From Psychrobacter frigidicola (lineage in GTDB: Bacteria > Pseudomonadota > Gammaproteobacteria > Pseudomonadales > Moraxellaceae): a stretch of DNA of 64,000 bases. Below the pieces are notes generated by a model. That model did no database searches. It saw only the letters and a program-made list of their open reading frames with translations, and was not told where the DNA came from. Of the stretch, positions 1 through 8,636 are shown piece by piece. Made by a program: the position numbers and the translations under genes. Location of the stretch: contig NZ_VORZ01000004.1 in assembly GCF_007997305.1 (NCBI RefSeq), forward strand, positions 124,001-188,000, given 5' to 3'. Position 1 is the first letter of the stretch; each line of letters begins with the position of its first letter.

Positions 1-164
1 TGCGGGATCACCCCATCGGCATAAACTGAGAATCCATAAGGTTTCAGCACTCGCTTTAAGATCGATATTCGTTGAAACATCGCCCTGAGACGGATGCCAC
101 CCTTTTGTGCACCTGCTTCTGTCCAATGCCCTGGGGCAGCCGGATTGCCACATGCATTACACAT
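1..164 (-). CDS. Small CxxC protein, N-terminal part only (cut by window edge)
   Basis: The minus strand opens with ATG at 164 behind a purine-rich GGGAGAAG and stays open to the window edge, giving 54 residues. It starts MCNACGNPAAPGHW, so a CxxC pair (C2, C5) lies at the very N-terminus, as in a half zinc-knuckle. A basic stretch (RLRAMFQRISILKRVLKPYG) and then VYADGVIP follow. I do not recognise the family. It lies 79 bp downstream of the deacetylase-fold gene in the same orientation, so it is probably the last or a later gene of that operon and may serve the same pathway. Function unknown; that it is a real gene is likely from the clean start, ribosome site and co-directionality. Confidence 0.6.
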   Translation of the reverse strand, partial: MCNACGNPAAPGHWTEAGAQKGGIRLRAMFQRISILKRVLKPYGFSVYADGVIP

Positions 165-243
165 GACTCTTCTCCCTATAGAGGACCTTGGCAGTACTTT
201 TAACAATGCCACCAAAATCCATAAACTTATCGATACAGAGCTC

Positions 244-1149
244 TTAAATAACTTCCGGACGCTTACCACCTTCAAATGGAAAACGTGTGCGGAAATCAGC
301 AGCGATATCTTCGAATGGCATCCAAACGACACCTTCATGACCGTTGATATAGTCAATTAGACGCTCAAGCATCATGAGTACATGTGGACGTCCAGAGACA
401 TCGGGGTGAATGGTAAAGGGAAACACAGCATAATCCATATTTCGATATACCCAGTCGAATTGATCACGCCACATTTGCTCGATATCACGTGGATTGACAA
501 ATCCATGGCTGTTAGGGACATTTTTCATGAACAGCATTGGTGGTAAATCATCCACGCACCAATTGGCAGCAATCTCAACCAGATCAATCTCGTCGCCATG
601 GGTCATAGGATGCATCCATTCTTCTGCGGTTTTTGAGTAGTCAATAACGTTCCAATCATCGCCAACTCGAGCGTAGAAGGGCTGAAAATCACGGTAGCCT
701 TGGCTATGGTCGTACTTAAAATCATACTTAGCAAGAATTTCAGGGGTAGATTTAGACATCTCCCACCAAGGAGCAACATAACCACGTGGACTTTGACCAG
801 TCAGCTTAGTAATCAGCTCAACGGATTTTTCCATCACGGCTTCTTCTTGAGCACGAGTCATAGCAATAGGGTTTTCGTGTAAATAGCCATGTGCACCTAC
901 TTCGTGACCATGATCCACAATCATTTTGGCAATATCAGGAAAGGTTTCGAGACTATGACCGGGGACGAAAAACGAGGTGCGTAGATCATACTTCTTAAAA
1001 AGCTTTAACAGGCGCGGAACGCCAACTTCAGATGCCCAAACCCCGCGCTGGATGTCTGATGGGCTTTCACCGCCGCCATATGATCCAATCCATCCTGCTA
1101 CTGAATCCACGTCTGTACCGAAGCCGCATATAATAGTTTTTTTACTCAT
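244..1149 (-). CDS. Polysaccharide-deacetylase-fold hydrolase (PuuE / cyclic imidase-like)
   Basis: A 301-residue NodB-homology protein. The metal-site elements are visible: the early Asp pair in GFGTDVDS (D13, D15), the H-x3-H of AHGYLHEN (H87, H91), a conserved AP-W segment near 144-148 and a late His in FTIHPDVSG near 250. Length and N-terminus resemble the cytoplasmic branch of the family (allantoinase PuuE, cyclic imide hydrolase, HpPgdA-like) and no signal peptide is present, which argues against a cell-wall deacetylase. The gene follows an amidase by 78 bp on the same strand. In established cyclic-imide degradation an imidase opens the ring and a half-amidase removes the amide, so that pairing is my inference for this operon. 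The start is supported by AGGAGAGAC just before ATG at 1149. The exact substrate cannot be read from sequence. Confidence 0.8.
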   Translation of the reverse strand: MSKKTIICGFGTDVDSVAGWIGSYGGGESPSDIQRGVWASEVGVPRLLKLFKKYDLRTSFFVPGHSLETFPDIAKMIVDHGHEVGAHGYLHENPIAMTRAQEEAVMEKSVELITKLTGQSPRGYVAPWWEMSKSTPEILAKYDFKYDHSQGYRDFQPFYARVGDDWNVIDYSKTAEEWMHPMTHGDEIDLVEIAANWCVDDLPPMLFMKNVPNSHGFVNPRDIEQMWRDQFDWVYRNMDYAVFPFTIHPDVSGRPHVLMMLERLIDYINGHEGVVWMPFEDIAADFRTRFPFEGGKRPEVI

Positions 1150-1227
1150 GTCTCTCTCCTTTGATACTTTTAGTTTAGTTTTATTCCTTTAGAGGTCTTA
1201 GATTTGTTTTACTCCTTTGTCAGATAG

Positions 1228-2613
1228 TTATGATAAGTCTTGAGAAATCAGGTTTTCGACGGCAAGTGCAGCCCCTAACAAACTACTTTCTTGACCGCCA
1301 GACATTGATAGTAAAATACTGGTAGGCATCTGATTTTGATCCACCCCATTTGGCAAAGCAACGCCGCACCAATCTAGAAAATTGCCGAAACCGGGGTTAC
1401 GTAGTATTAATTTATTCATACGTTGGTATAACTCACCATCTTGCTCCAAGGGCTTGAGCTCAGGCGCAGTGATAGGTGTTGTCGGGTATAAAATGATTTG
1501 ATTACCTAGACTTTGACGATTTTTTTCAATTAACTTTGCTCGCGTTCTTTGAATGACAATCAAGTCGCGAGCCGATAGATCTCCTGCGTCAAGGATGCGC
1601 TCAAGAACCCGTCGATCCATCTCGGCCGCCTTGGCAGAATGCACCAAATCCCAATGCAGATCGAGCGCTTCTGGGCCAACCAGATAACCGTGCTCAGCGG
1701 TAAGTGCTCTGATTTGGTCAAACTCAGTGCATACGCCACGCGTCACCGTTACCCCTGCTCTCTCTAAAGCGCGGACACTGGCTTCGAAATTCTCAATCAC
1801 AGCATCTTGTGCGTCTTCAAAGACAACATTGGTAGGAATAAAGAATTTGAGTTGACTGATAGGTGTTGGTTTGGGCATTGCGACGGCTCGCCCGTTGAGA
1901 ACTTCTGCCGCACCGATGCAGCTTTTTAGGTCAGCAGCAAGTGGACCAAAGGTATCCAATGTCGGTGAGAGTGGAAACGTACCACCTTTTGGAAACACTC
2001 CACTAGAACCCTTATAGCCGACTATGCCATTTAATCCAGCAGGAATACGTATCGAACCCCCAGTATCACTGCCGATAGCAAGTGGTACTAGTCCGCGGGC
2101 GACAGCGACACCGCAACCTGAGGACGAGCCACCAGGAATACGAGCAGGGCCTGTACCATGTGGGTTTTGAGGAGTACCAAAGTGTGGATTAAGACCAAGG
2201 CCTGAATAGGCAAATTCTGTCATATTAAGACAGCCTATCGATATAAGGCCAGCTCGAGTGGCATTTACAACCATATCGGCATCACGAGTAGCAGGCGCGT
2301 TAGATTTGAGTACCACGGATCCTGCGGTAGTGACCCGACCTTCTATATCAAAGAGGTCTTTCCATGCGATAGGGATACCATCCCATAGACTAAGTGTATT
2401 GCCTTCGCGGCGTCGTTGTCTGGAAGCATGAGCTTCTTTCAGCGCTCGTTCTTCTAGCAATTCTGTAAAAATAGCAGGATCAGAAGATCGGATGTTTGCA
2501 AATGTCTCTTCAACAAGCTCAACCGGACAAAGACTACCTTTCTCAAGGCGGTCTGCCATGTCACCCGCTGAAACAGATTCTTTTGTAACTTTGCCCACAG
2601 TCCGTTTGATCAC
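1228..2613 (-). CDS. Amidase, amidase-signature family
   Basis: 461 residues with the complete Ser-cisSer-Lys machinery: Lys85 in IAWKDLFD, the GGSSSG box at 161-166 and the nucleophile Ser187 in GSDTGGSIRIP. The family hydrolyses amides to acid plus ammonia; members include GatA, half-amidases and urea-related hydrolases. It is too divergent in its C-terminal half, and lacks gatB/gatC neighbours, to be GatA. Being directly upstream of a PuuE/imidase-like hydrolase it is a candidate half-amidase acting second in ring opening (inference). The start is GTG at 2613 with AAGGA about 9 nt upstream; no in-frame ATG lies close. A gap of about 515 bp separates it from the transporter gene upstream, so it probably has its own promoter. 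Confidence 0.85.
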   Translation of the reverse strand: MIKRTVGKVTKESVSAGDMADRLEKGSLCPVELVEETFANIRSSDPAIFTELLEERALKEAHASRQRRREGNTLSLWDGIPIAWKDLFDIEGRVTTAGSVVLKSNAPATRDADMVVNATRAGLISIGCLNMTEFAYSGLGLNPHFGTPQNPHGTGPARIPGGSSSGCGVAVARGLVPLAIGSDTGGSIRIPAGLNGIVGYKGSSGVFPKGGTFPLSPTLDTFGPLAADLKSCIGAAEVLNGRAVAMPKPTPISQLKFFIPTNVVFEDAQDAVIENFEASVRALERAGVTVTRGVCTEFDQIRALTAEHGYLVGPEALDLHWDLVHSAKAAEMDRRVLERILDAGDLSARDLIVIQRTRAKLIEKNRQSLGNQIILYPTTPITAPELKPLEQDGELYQRMNKLILRNPGFGNFLDWCGVALPNGVDQNQMPTSILLSMSGGQESSLLGAALAVENLISQDLS

Positions 2614-3128
2614 AATGTATTCCTTTTTGTTAACTTATCAATTAAAGGTCGTATTACTCAAGATATTTTGATAAGAGCTACCATCAACCTTAACAGCTAC
2701 AGCCGCTTTAATAAGAGTTTTTAAAAAGAATTTACACTCTAGTCATAAAAATTACATTATTAAGTAGTTTTTATGTAGTTAAATCATATATTTACTATCT
2801 TAACGAGGCTATAGCACAGTTTATAAAACTGCTCATATTTACGTTAAGTATAATGGTATTACGAAAAGGGAGATGCCTTTTTAGTTCATTTTATAATCTT
2901 TTCTTGAATTCACTTTTATAGCGTAGATAAGCTAATTTATGTCTATGAGTGCGTACATAAAATACTCGTAAATGAGAGTTCTGATGGTATAAATATAACG
3001 AGAAGACAAGCCATTAAAGTTTATATATGAGACGATATCAAAACCTTAAATACATAAAACAAAAAAGGCAAATAGTTTTAAGCTATCTGCCTTCTCGTTT
3101 AAATTATGAGTGCTATTTAGGGTAAGGA
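2614..3128. other. AT-rich intergenic spacer between amidase and BCCT genes
   Basis: No open frame of note. The right end holds the terminator of the transporter gene. The left part must carry the promoter for the amidase-hydrolase pair, but I could not identify a convincing -35/-10 pair or operator. The palindrome seen before the GntR gene is not repeated here. Confidence 0.5.
3061..3094 (-). terminator. Rho-independent terminator of the BCCT gene
   Basis: Read on the minus strand, AAGGCAGATAG pairs with CTATTTGCCTT (one G-U wobble) around a 7-nt loop, followed by a run of six T. It starts about 35 bp after the transporter stop codon. It marks the end of the gntR-enolase-enolase-BCCT unit and separates it from the amidase-hydrolase unit. 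Confidence 0.8.
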
Positions 3129-4703
3129 TTAAACTTCCGTCAATTTTTCTCGCTTAGTCTCTTTAACGCCAGAAGCGCATACTTCAGCAATTTTATCAGA
3201 GGGTACATCACCAAAGTCTTTTACCATCCATCGCAACCACCCAACAATGATAAGAATCATAATAAAGAGAATTGGAATGCCGGTTATGATTGCACTGGTT
3301 TTAATAGTATCTAAACTTGCTCCGATAAAAATCATAGTCAGTGGCACTAGTGCTAACATCACACACCAAAATAGACGATGCAACGGATGAGGCTCTTCAT
3401 CTCCTTGTAATTTTGGTGTGGCTGTAGAGGCCATGGTAAATGCTGCACCATCTAAAGTGGTAGCAAGGAATAGCACAGAGATTGCGCAGAATAAAATCAT
3501 AAATGCGCTACTTAACGGCAGTGTTTGTAGCACTGCAATAATGGCATTGTTATCTTGACCCGCTCCTAACATTCCAACGACATCGACCAGTCCTTTCAAA
3601 TGACGATCAATGGTTAGACTACCGATAATACCAAAGAACAAGAAACATCCGGCACTACCGCTAATTAGGGTGTTGATAACGACTGACCGAAGCGTTCGAC
3701 CTTTTGAAACTTTGGCAATGAAAATACCTGTGAAAGGGGCATAAGTAATCCAATATAACCAATAAAATATTGTCCATGATTGAGGAAAACCAGATTTACC
3801 AATAGGGTCTGTAAACAAACTCATTTGCACAAAGTTCTGAATCATTAAACCCAGAGAGTTAGTAGTATTTGCGATGATAAAATTCGTCGGTCCCGCAACC
3901 AAAACCCCAATACAAAGAATTAGAGCCAGCTTTGTTGTAAAATCTGCTAAATTTGACATACCTTTTTGCAAGCCAATATAAGAGCTTAGCGAATATACGA
4001 CAGAAATTATGAGTATCAGTACAATATTCATTGTAAATGAGGGCTCAATTCCTAACACGGTACTTAAGACGTTATTGACCAATGGTACAGAGACCCCTAA
4101 GGTAATACTCAAGGCACCAAAGCAGATAAATATAAAGATGACATCAATAAGACGTCCTATGACACCACTTTGCTTAATACCGGTGATAGAGCTGACGATT
4201 GCGCTTAAACTAAGACCGGCGTTTTTGCGAACATATAAGTGATAGCAGATAGGAATGGCGACTAGAGCATAGAGCGTCCAGGCACTAACACCCCAATGAA
4301 ACATATTGTAGGGTAATGACATCTCAAAGGCTCGTTGCGAGTTTGCCTCAATACCAAGACCTGGGGTTTCTATATAGTAAGCCCATTCAATAAAGGCCCA
4401 ATAGACAGTGGCTGAACCAAGTCCGCAGGCAATCATCATCGAAATCCATTTAAAATTAGAGTATTCTGGCTCCTCATTGCCAAAACGGATTCTGCCATAT
4501 TTACTGGTTGCAACGAAGGTAAGTAGTAAAACGCCCATGAATGTAAATAACAGGACACCAGAGCCAAACCATTCTGTTATTTTTGAGAAAATAATACTGG
4601 CGATGACTTCTGATTGTTCTGGTTGAAGATATAAAGCACCAACAACGATGACCACCAGCGCAATACTGACAGAGATTAAGAGTTTATCTACTTGTCTACT
4701 CAT
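3129..4703 (-). CDS. BCCT-family secondary transporter (betaine/carnitine/choline type)
   Basis: An inner-membrane protein of 524 residues with about 12 hydrophobic helices. The family signature is clear in the eighth helix (WTIFYWLYWITYAPFTG, then RGRTLR as KGRTLRS), and the fourth helix has the W-G-x3-W-x2-Y box (FHWGVSAWTLY) used for trimethylammonium binding in BetP and CaiT. The family imports quaternary ammonium compounds by Na+ or H+ symport or by antiport. Compared from memory with BetP, the aromatic cage in helix 8 reads YWITY rather than WWISW, closer to CaiT (WWVIY), so the ligand may differ from glycine betaine. The longer frame begins at TTG 4715, directly against the AAGGA; ATG at 4703 (13 nt after AGGA) is the better start. 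It lies 51 bp behind an enolase-superfamily gene and is probably the uptake system for that enzyme's substrate. Confidence 0.9.
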   Translation of the reverse strand: MSRQVDKLLISVSIALVVIVVGALYLQPEQSEVIASIIFSKITEWFGSGVLLFTFMGVLLLTFVATSKYGRIRFGNEEPEYSNFKWISMMIACGLGSATVYWAFIEWAYYIETPGLGIEANSQRAFEMSLPYNMFHWGVSAWTLYALVAIPICYHLYVRKNAGLSLSAIVSSITGIKQSGVIGRLIDVIFIFICFGALSITLGVSVPLVNNVLSTVLGIEPSFTMNIVLILIISVVYSLSSYIGLQKGMSNLADFTTKLALILCIGVLVAGPTNFIIANTTNSLGLMIQNFVQMSLFTDPIGKSGFPQSWTIFYWLYWITYAPFTGIFIAKVSKGRTLRSVVINTLISGSAGCFLFFGIIGSLTIDRHLKGLVDVVGMLGAGQDNNAIIAVLQTLPLSSAFMILFCAISVLFLATTLDGAAFTMASTATPKLQGDEEPHPLHRLFWCVMLALVPLTMIFIGASLDTIKTSAIITGIPILFIMILIIVGWLRWMVKDFGDVPSDKIAEVCASGVKETKREKLTEV

Positions 4704-4754
4704 GACGACACCCAATTCCTTTTTGGTTTTTTATGTATAAAGCTTTTGATTACT

Positions 4755-5870
4755 TTAGATTTTATATAATTCCACTATATTTTCATCAAGCTCTACGCCA
4801 AGCCCAATGGTATCCGGCACTCTTACATAACCCTCTTCTAATGGCAGTAAGTTCTTGACCAGTTTAGTAAACAACGGACTCGCACTTTGTGAGTATTCAA
4901 TTAGGTCACCATACTTTGTTGCCGCTAGAAATTGCACAGTAGCCGCCAACAGAATCCCTGTGCTAAAACCATGTGGGATCATTTTTACGCCATTCATTTC
5001 AGCGATATTATTGATAATACGCATCTCGCTAATGCCACCACAGCGAGTTATATCTGGCTGGATAATATCTGGCTGAGCTTGTTTTATGAAATCCTCAAAC
5101 TCATAGCGTGTCGTTAATGACTCGCCACCAGCGATTTTAGTCACCGCGAGTTTTGCCAGTTTCAGATATCCTTTCATATCGTCAGCCAGTACAGGTTCCT
5201 CAATCCAATTTAGATGGAATGGCTCTAACTTTTTGAACATATCCGCTGAATGGCTATAGGTATTCCATTTAGAAGCCAAATCAATTTGTAGCTCAAAATC
5301 GTCACCCAACTCTTCACGAACGGCCTTCACCAATTCATAATCAGTAATAGGATCATCACCCATGATGCCACCACCGAATTTCAGGCTAGTAAAACCTTTT
5401 TCTTTTAGTTTCCTAGCAATTGCTCTGTTGTCTTCCGGTATGTCTACAGGAATAAAAGTGCCATAGGCGCGAATCTTGTCGCGATATTTGCCGCCCAATA
5501 ACGTATGAATAGGCACTTGGTGGTATTGAGAAGCAATGTCCCACAATGCAATATCAATGGCACTCATCGCATGTATGCCTGCGCCTCGTCTGCCCAAATA
5601 ATTGGAACCCCAATACATTTTGTCCCAGAGCTTTTGAATCTCTAAAGGGTTTTCACCCAGTAGCAATACTTTTAGTCCAGAACAGTATAAGTTTGAGACG
5701 GGTGCTTCGATAACTGCTTTGGCTACTAACGGTGAGGTGTCACTTTCACCAATTCCAACCAACCCTTTATCGGTAATTACTCGAACAATAAAGGCATCTT
5801 CACCCCATTCACAGTCTTGATCGAGTGCGGGAACCCTAAGGCTAATAACTTCGATATCTACTATTTTCAT
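4755..5870 (-). CDS. Enolase-superfamily enzyme, mandelate racemase-like
   Basis: 371 residues with the N-terminal capping domain and a C-terminal barrel. Metal ligands are D197 (QIDLAS), E224 (WIEEP) and E250 (GGES). An Asp-His dyad typical of the mandelate-racemase subgroup is present as D273 (QPDITRCGG) and H300 (IPHGFSTG). K164 sits in SLKFGGG, where many relatives have a KxK or KxH motif; here the second base is replaced by Gly. The superfamily abstracts a proton alpha to a carboxylate, leading to epimerisation, dehydration or cycloisomerisation. Start ATG 5870 has AAGGATG spaced correctly. It sits between a second enolase-superfamily gene and a BCCT transporter in one operon, so the substrate is likely the imported compound or its first product. 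Specific reaction unknown. Confidence 0.88.
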   Translation of the reverse strand: MKIVDIEVISLRVPALDQDCEWGEDAFIVRVITDKGLVGIGESDTSPLVAKAVIEAPVSNLYCSGLKVLLLGENPLEIQKLWDKMYWGSNYLGRRGAGIHAMSAIDIALWDIASQYHQVPIHTLLGGKYRDKIRAYGTFIPVDIPEDNRAIARKLKEKGFTSLKFGGGIMGDDPITDYELVKAVREELGDDFELQIDLASKWNTYSHSADMFKKLEPFHLNWIEEPVLADDMKGYLKLAKLAVTKIAGGESLTTRYEFEDFIKQAQPDIIQPDITRCGGISEMRIINNIAEMNGVKMIPHGFSTGILLAATVQFLAATKYGDLIEYSQSASPLFTKLVKNLLPLEEGYVRVPDTIGLGVELDENIVELYKI

Positions 5871-5940
5871 CTTTAAACATCCTTTTAATAAAGCGTCTTG
5901 AGGTTTTTAGTGTTCATCTCTATCGATAATAAAGACAGTT

Positions 5941-7077
5941 TTACTCTGTCCAACCTTCTGTGCCCAGAGTGAGTTTATAACTACTTGACTGTTCAATTAA
6001 TGGCCAGTCCATCTCAATACCTAAGCCATTCCCCGTGGGGGCATGAACATAGCCCTCTTTGTCCGTTCTAATGGTCGTCAACGCGCCGAATTCTAAGGGC
6101 TCTACGGGGACTGCTTGCTCAAAATACGTGCTGTTGCTATAGGCTAACATCAGATGTAAGTTGGCAGCTTGGGATAAGGTATAGCCCCAAGATTGCAGCT
6201 CAACGGTCATCGAGTTGGCTTCTGCAATACCCATAATCTTTTGAGTTTGAGTGATGCCACCAGCAAGTGTGGCATCGACACGAGCACTTGACCAACAGTT
6301 ATGTTGAATACCTTGCTCAATTTGATTCAGATGAAGTAAGGTATTTCCGGCAGCTATAATCGGGATATCAACACGCGACTTGAGTTCTCTATAGCCTTCT
6401 AAGTCCGTGTCAGGTAAGGGCGCTTCAAACCAAAGGTAATCATGCTTTTCTAGTATTCGTGCCGCTTTCAAGGCTTCTTCTCTGGTATAAGTGCTTTCTA
6501 CGTCAATCATAAATTTAAGACCTGAGTCTTTAAACGCCTCATGAATCGCTGCCACTAAAGCCATATCCTTATCAAATATGCACCATGTGTGGAATTTAAT
6601 AACTTTATAACCTTGTTTTTTTAAGTCTTGAACGTGTTTAATATAAGCTTGAATAGTTGGTAGGAAAGGCGTGCTGGCATAAGATAGAATCTTACTTTTG
6701 GCACCACCAAGCATCTGGTATAACGGCATTTTCGCGTACTTAGCCACCAAATCCCATAAAGCAATATCAATCGGTGATAGCGCTTGCGGTTTCATTTGCA
6801 CACAGCGACTTGCCATCAGAGAGTAAATCTCTTCTCTTTGTAGTGCAGATTTTCCGATGAGAAATGGCAGCAAATGACGGATAGACTCTGCCAGACTCTT
6901 ATCAATGCCGCCTTCTGTCCAAGATATTGCGGCACCAAATCCTTCGTGTCCATCAGATGTCCGTATTTTGACAATGGTATTGGTGATTACCAAGTCAGAA
7001 TAATGAGAGGAGGTTTTGTATTTGGCATCTGGTCCTGCGACGACAAACACTTCGATTTTATCAATTTCAAGTTTCAT
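5941..7077 (-). CDS. Second enolase-superfamily enzyme with atypical third metal ligand
   Basis: 378 residues from ATG 7077. This start is chosen because AAGG lies 7 nt upstream; the ATG six bases earlier (7083) would overlap that site, and the sister gene has the same AAGGATGTTT leader. The barrel shows K161-F-H163 (IKFHTW), D192 (MIDVES), E218 (WFEAPL) and D268 (ARVDATLAGG). The third ligand position reads AAGNT, so Asn245 replaces the usual Glu/Asp. The His of the mandelate-racemase dyad is not visible; the last-strand segment is VELQSWGYT. It is about 30% alike in feel to the neighbour but clearly a different subgroup. Probably acts with it as epimerase/dehydratase pair on the BCCT substrate (inference). 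Confidence 0.85.
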   Translation of the reverse strand: MKLEIDKIEVFVVAGPDAKYKTSSHYSDLVITNTIVKIRTSDGHEGFGAAISWTEGGIDKSLAESIRHLLPFLIGKSALQREEIYSLMASRCVQMKPQALSPIDIALWDLVAKYAKMPLYQMLGGAKSKILSYASTPFLPTIQAYIKHVQDLKKQGYKVIKFHTWCIFDKDMALVAAIHEAFKDSGLKFMIDVESTYTREEALKAARILEKHDYLWFEAPLPDTDLEGYRELKSRVDIPIIAAGNTLLHLNQIEQGIQHNCWSSARVDATLAGGITQTQKIMGIAEANSMTVELQSWGYTLSQAANLHLMLAYSNSTYFEQAVPVEPLEFGALTTIRTDKEGYVHAPTGNGLGIEMDWPLIEQSSSYKLTLGTEGWTE

Positions 7078-7142
7078 AAACATCCTTGTTTTCTTTACTA
7101 TTTAGACAGTTTTATGATCGTATTTATCAAGTGAGCTTACTG

Positions 7143-7799
7143 TTAATCCAACAAATAAACGTCTGGAAGGTTTGTATCCACAATATGACTTTTTAATGCC
7201 TCGATTGCCTCGTCAACAGAGTTCCCATTCACTAAAACATTTACCAATTCTTCATGTTCATCAAGCCATTTTTCCATCGTTCCAGATCTACTGTTTTGAT
7301 GTAAAAAATGCAGCCGGATTCTGTTGACAATACTTTCCCAAATACGAACGACATTCTCTAATCCGGAAGATTTAACTATCAATCCATGTAACTGAATATC
7401 TAGTTCAATGAACGTTGATAAATCCTCATAAAAGGTAGCTTTCTTCATATCATCTAAAATTATTTTGAACTGAGACTTCGTATCTTCTTCCCAGGCCTCA
7501 AAGCCTTTTTTTAGGGAAAAAGTTTCGATTTGCAGACGCATCGGAATTAAAATCTCTAATACTTCTTCTTGTGAAATTGTCGTCACTCTAGTGTCTTTGT
7601 ATGCTTCAGAAATAAGTAAGCCTTCCTGTTCTAATAGCAAAACCGCTTCTCTTACAGATGTTCTGCTAACACCTAGACTCTGTGACACTTGAAGTTCGGT
7701 TATTTTCTCTCCCTGTTCTAACTTACCTTCAAATATCATTTTTTTAATTTCTTCTGCAATTTGATACTTTAGAGAACTTTTGGAAAATTTACCAGCCAT
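7143..7799 (-). CDS. GntR-family regulator, FCD (FadR-like) subfamily
   Basis: 218 residues. The N-terminal winged helix-turn-helix spans about residues 6-70, with the recognition region LGVSRTSVREAVLLLEQEG, followed by an all-helical FCD effector domain (residues about 80-210). Such regulators usually repress neighbouring catabolic genes and release DNA on binding a carboxylate substrate or intermediate. I chose ATG 7799, behind GGGTGAG; the frame also opens at GTG 7805 inside that site. It is the first gene of a minus-strand operon with two enolase-superfamily enzymes and a BCCT transporter, and a perfect palindrome lies 31 bp upstream of its start, so autoregulation together with control of the operon is likely. 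Confidence 0.88.
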   Translation of the reverse strand: MAGKFSKSSLKYQIAEEIKKMIFEGKLEQGEKITELQVSQSLGVSRTSVREAVLLLEQEGLLISEAYKDTRVTTISQEEVLEILIPMRLQIETFSLKKGFEAWEEDTKSQFKIILDDMKKATFYEDLSTFIELDIQLHGLIVKSSGLENVVRIWESIVNRIRLHFLHQNSRSGTMEKWLDEHEELVNVLVNGNSVDEAIEALKSHIVDTNLPDVYLLD

Positions 7800-7829
7800 A
7801 AACACTCACCCATTTACTATGTTTGTCCA

Positions 7830-7841
7830 ATTGTCGACAAT
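7830..7841. promoter_or_regulatory. Candidate GntR operator, perfect palindrome
   Basis: ATTGTCGACAAT is a perfect 12-bp palindrome 31 bp upstream of the GntR start codon. Short GT-N-AC type palindromes of this form are typical operators for FCD-type GntR proteins. The position in the leader or promoter of the operon fits repression. Assignment is by context only. Confidence 0.6.
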
Positions 7842-8249
7842 GTGTTTTATTAAGTTATACTAAGTGGTCTTATTTGTAAAGACTTCCCTGAGATTTAAGT
7901 AAATTATATTTATAGAATTGAGAAATACGCGACAACGTCTGGAAAGTTACTTCAGATAATCGTAGGGAGAAAATTATAAGTGTTAAATGGAAAAACAGCT
8001 GGTAGAGGATTGCAGAGTTAAATGTTTTAGCTGAGTCTATATAAGGTAGTATGATGTTGATGTTGAGCGACACTGCTCATAACAAGCCATTTCAAATTTA
8101 ATCAAAGAAGATTTTAAAAAGCATTTTTCATATATGATGTATTTATGGAACAAGTTAGATGTAAGGTCTAATTTCGTTCAAATGGTAACTTACATAAATT
8201 TACCACCCAAAAACTCTCCATAGCAGCAGCTTACAGCAGTAGGCACTTG

Positions 8250-8282
8250 TTGGTATAAAAGTTGGTATAATACAACCAACTT
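8250..8282. repeat. TTGGTATA direct repeat with 8-bp inverted repeat
   Basis: TTGGTATAA occurs twice, eleven bases apart (8250 and 8262), and the second copy forms an inverted repeat AAGTTGGT - 8 nt - ACCAACTT (8259-8282). TTGGTATA-type repeats are commonly seen next to tRNA genes occupied by P4-type tyrosine integrases. No integrase gene follows, so this would be a remnant. Confidence 0.5.
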
Positions 8283-8321
8283 AATAAATAACTATAATTA
8301 AATCAGTATGTTAACTATAGA

Positions 8322-8345
8322 GTTCGGCTTCCTCCTTCACCGCCA
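8322..8345 (+). other. Serine-tRNA 3'-end-like segment, possible attachment core
   Basis: The 24 nt read as a T-loop (TTCGGCT for the usual TTCGAAT), a partial T-stem (TCCTC), the acceptor strand CTTCACC, the discriminator G and the encoded CCA. This closely resembles the 3' end of bacterial serine tRNAs, which end ...CACCGCCA. The upstream bases cannot complete a T-stem or the rest of a tRNA, so it is only a 3' fragment, as left by integration of an element into a tRNA gene. Confidence 0.45.
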
Positions 8346-8636
8346 ATCTTATTAGTCCTATTCCAACTCTTTTCTCGCTTAATATTTTATCCTGTTCTGA
8401 ATCCTTTAAAACTCTTAACTCCTTTAAAACACGTCAAGTGTAAAACTTACGGTTTATATATACCTGTATTTATTTTCTTATATTGAACGAAATTTAAGAT
8501 ATTTTATAATAGAAATTCAAATTCTATGACTCGACTTATCATCGTTAATTAGACTATTAAAAAATAAATTAGAGTGAGGAGTAGGTTATTAAGATGTTTA
8601 GAAGTAAACATAGCTTTTAGGGTTACCCAAATAAAA

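Noticed and set aside
1228..2613. GatA subunit of the tRNA amidotransferase
   Set aside because: The amidase triad is shared, but gatB and gatC are missing and the neighbours are catabolic genes.
7870..8073. 67-codon minus-strand frame in the gene-free stretch
   Set aside because: No ribosome site and no recognisable protein features; it reflects AT-rich sequence.
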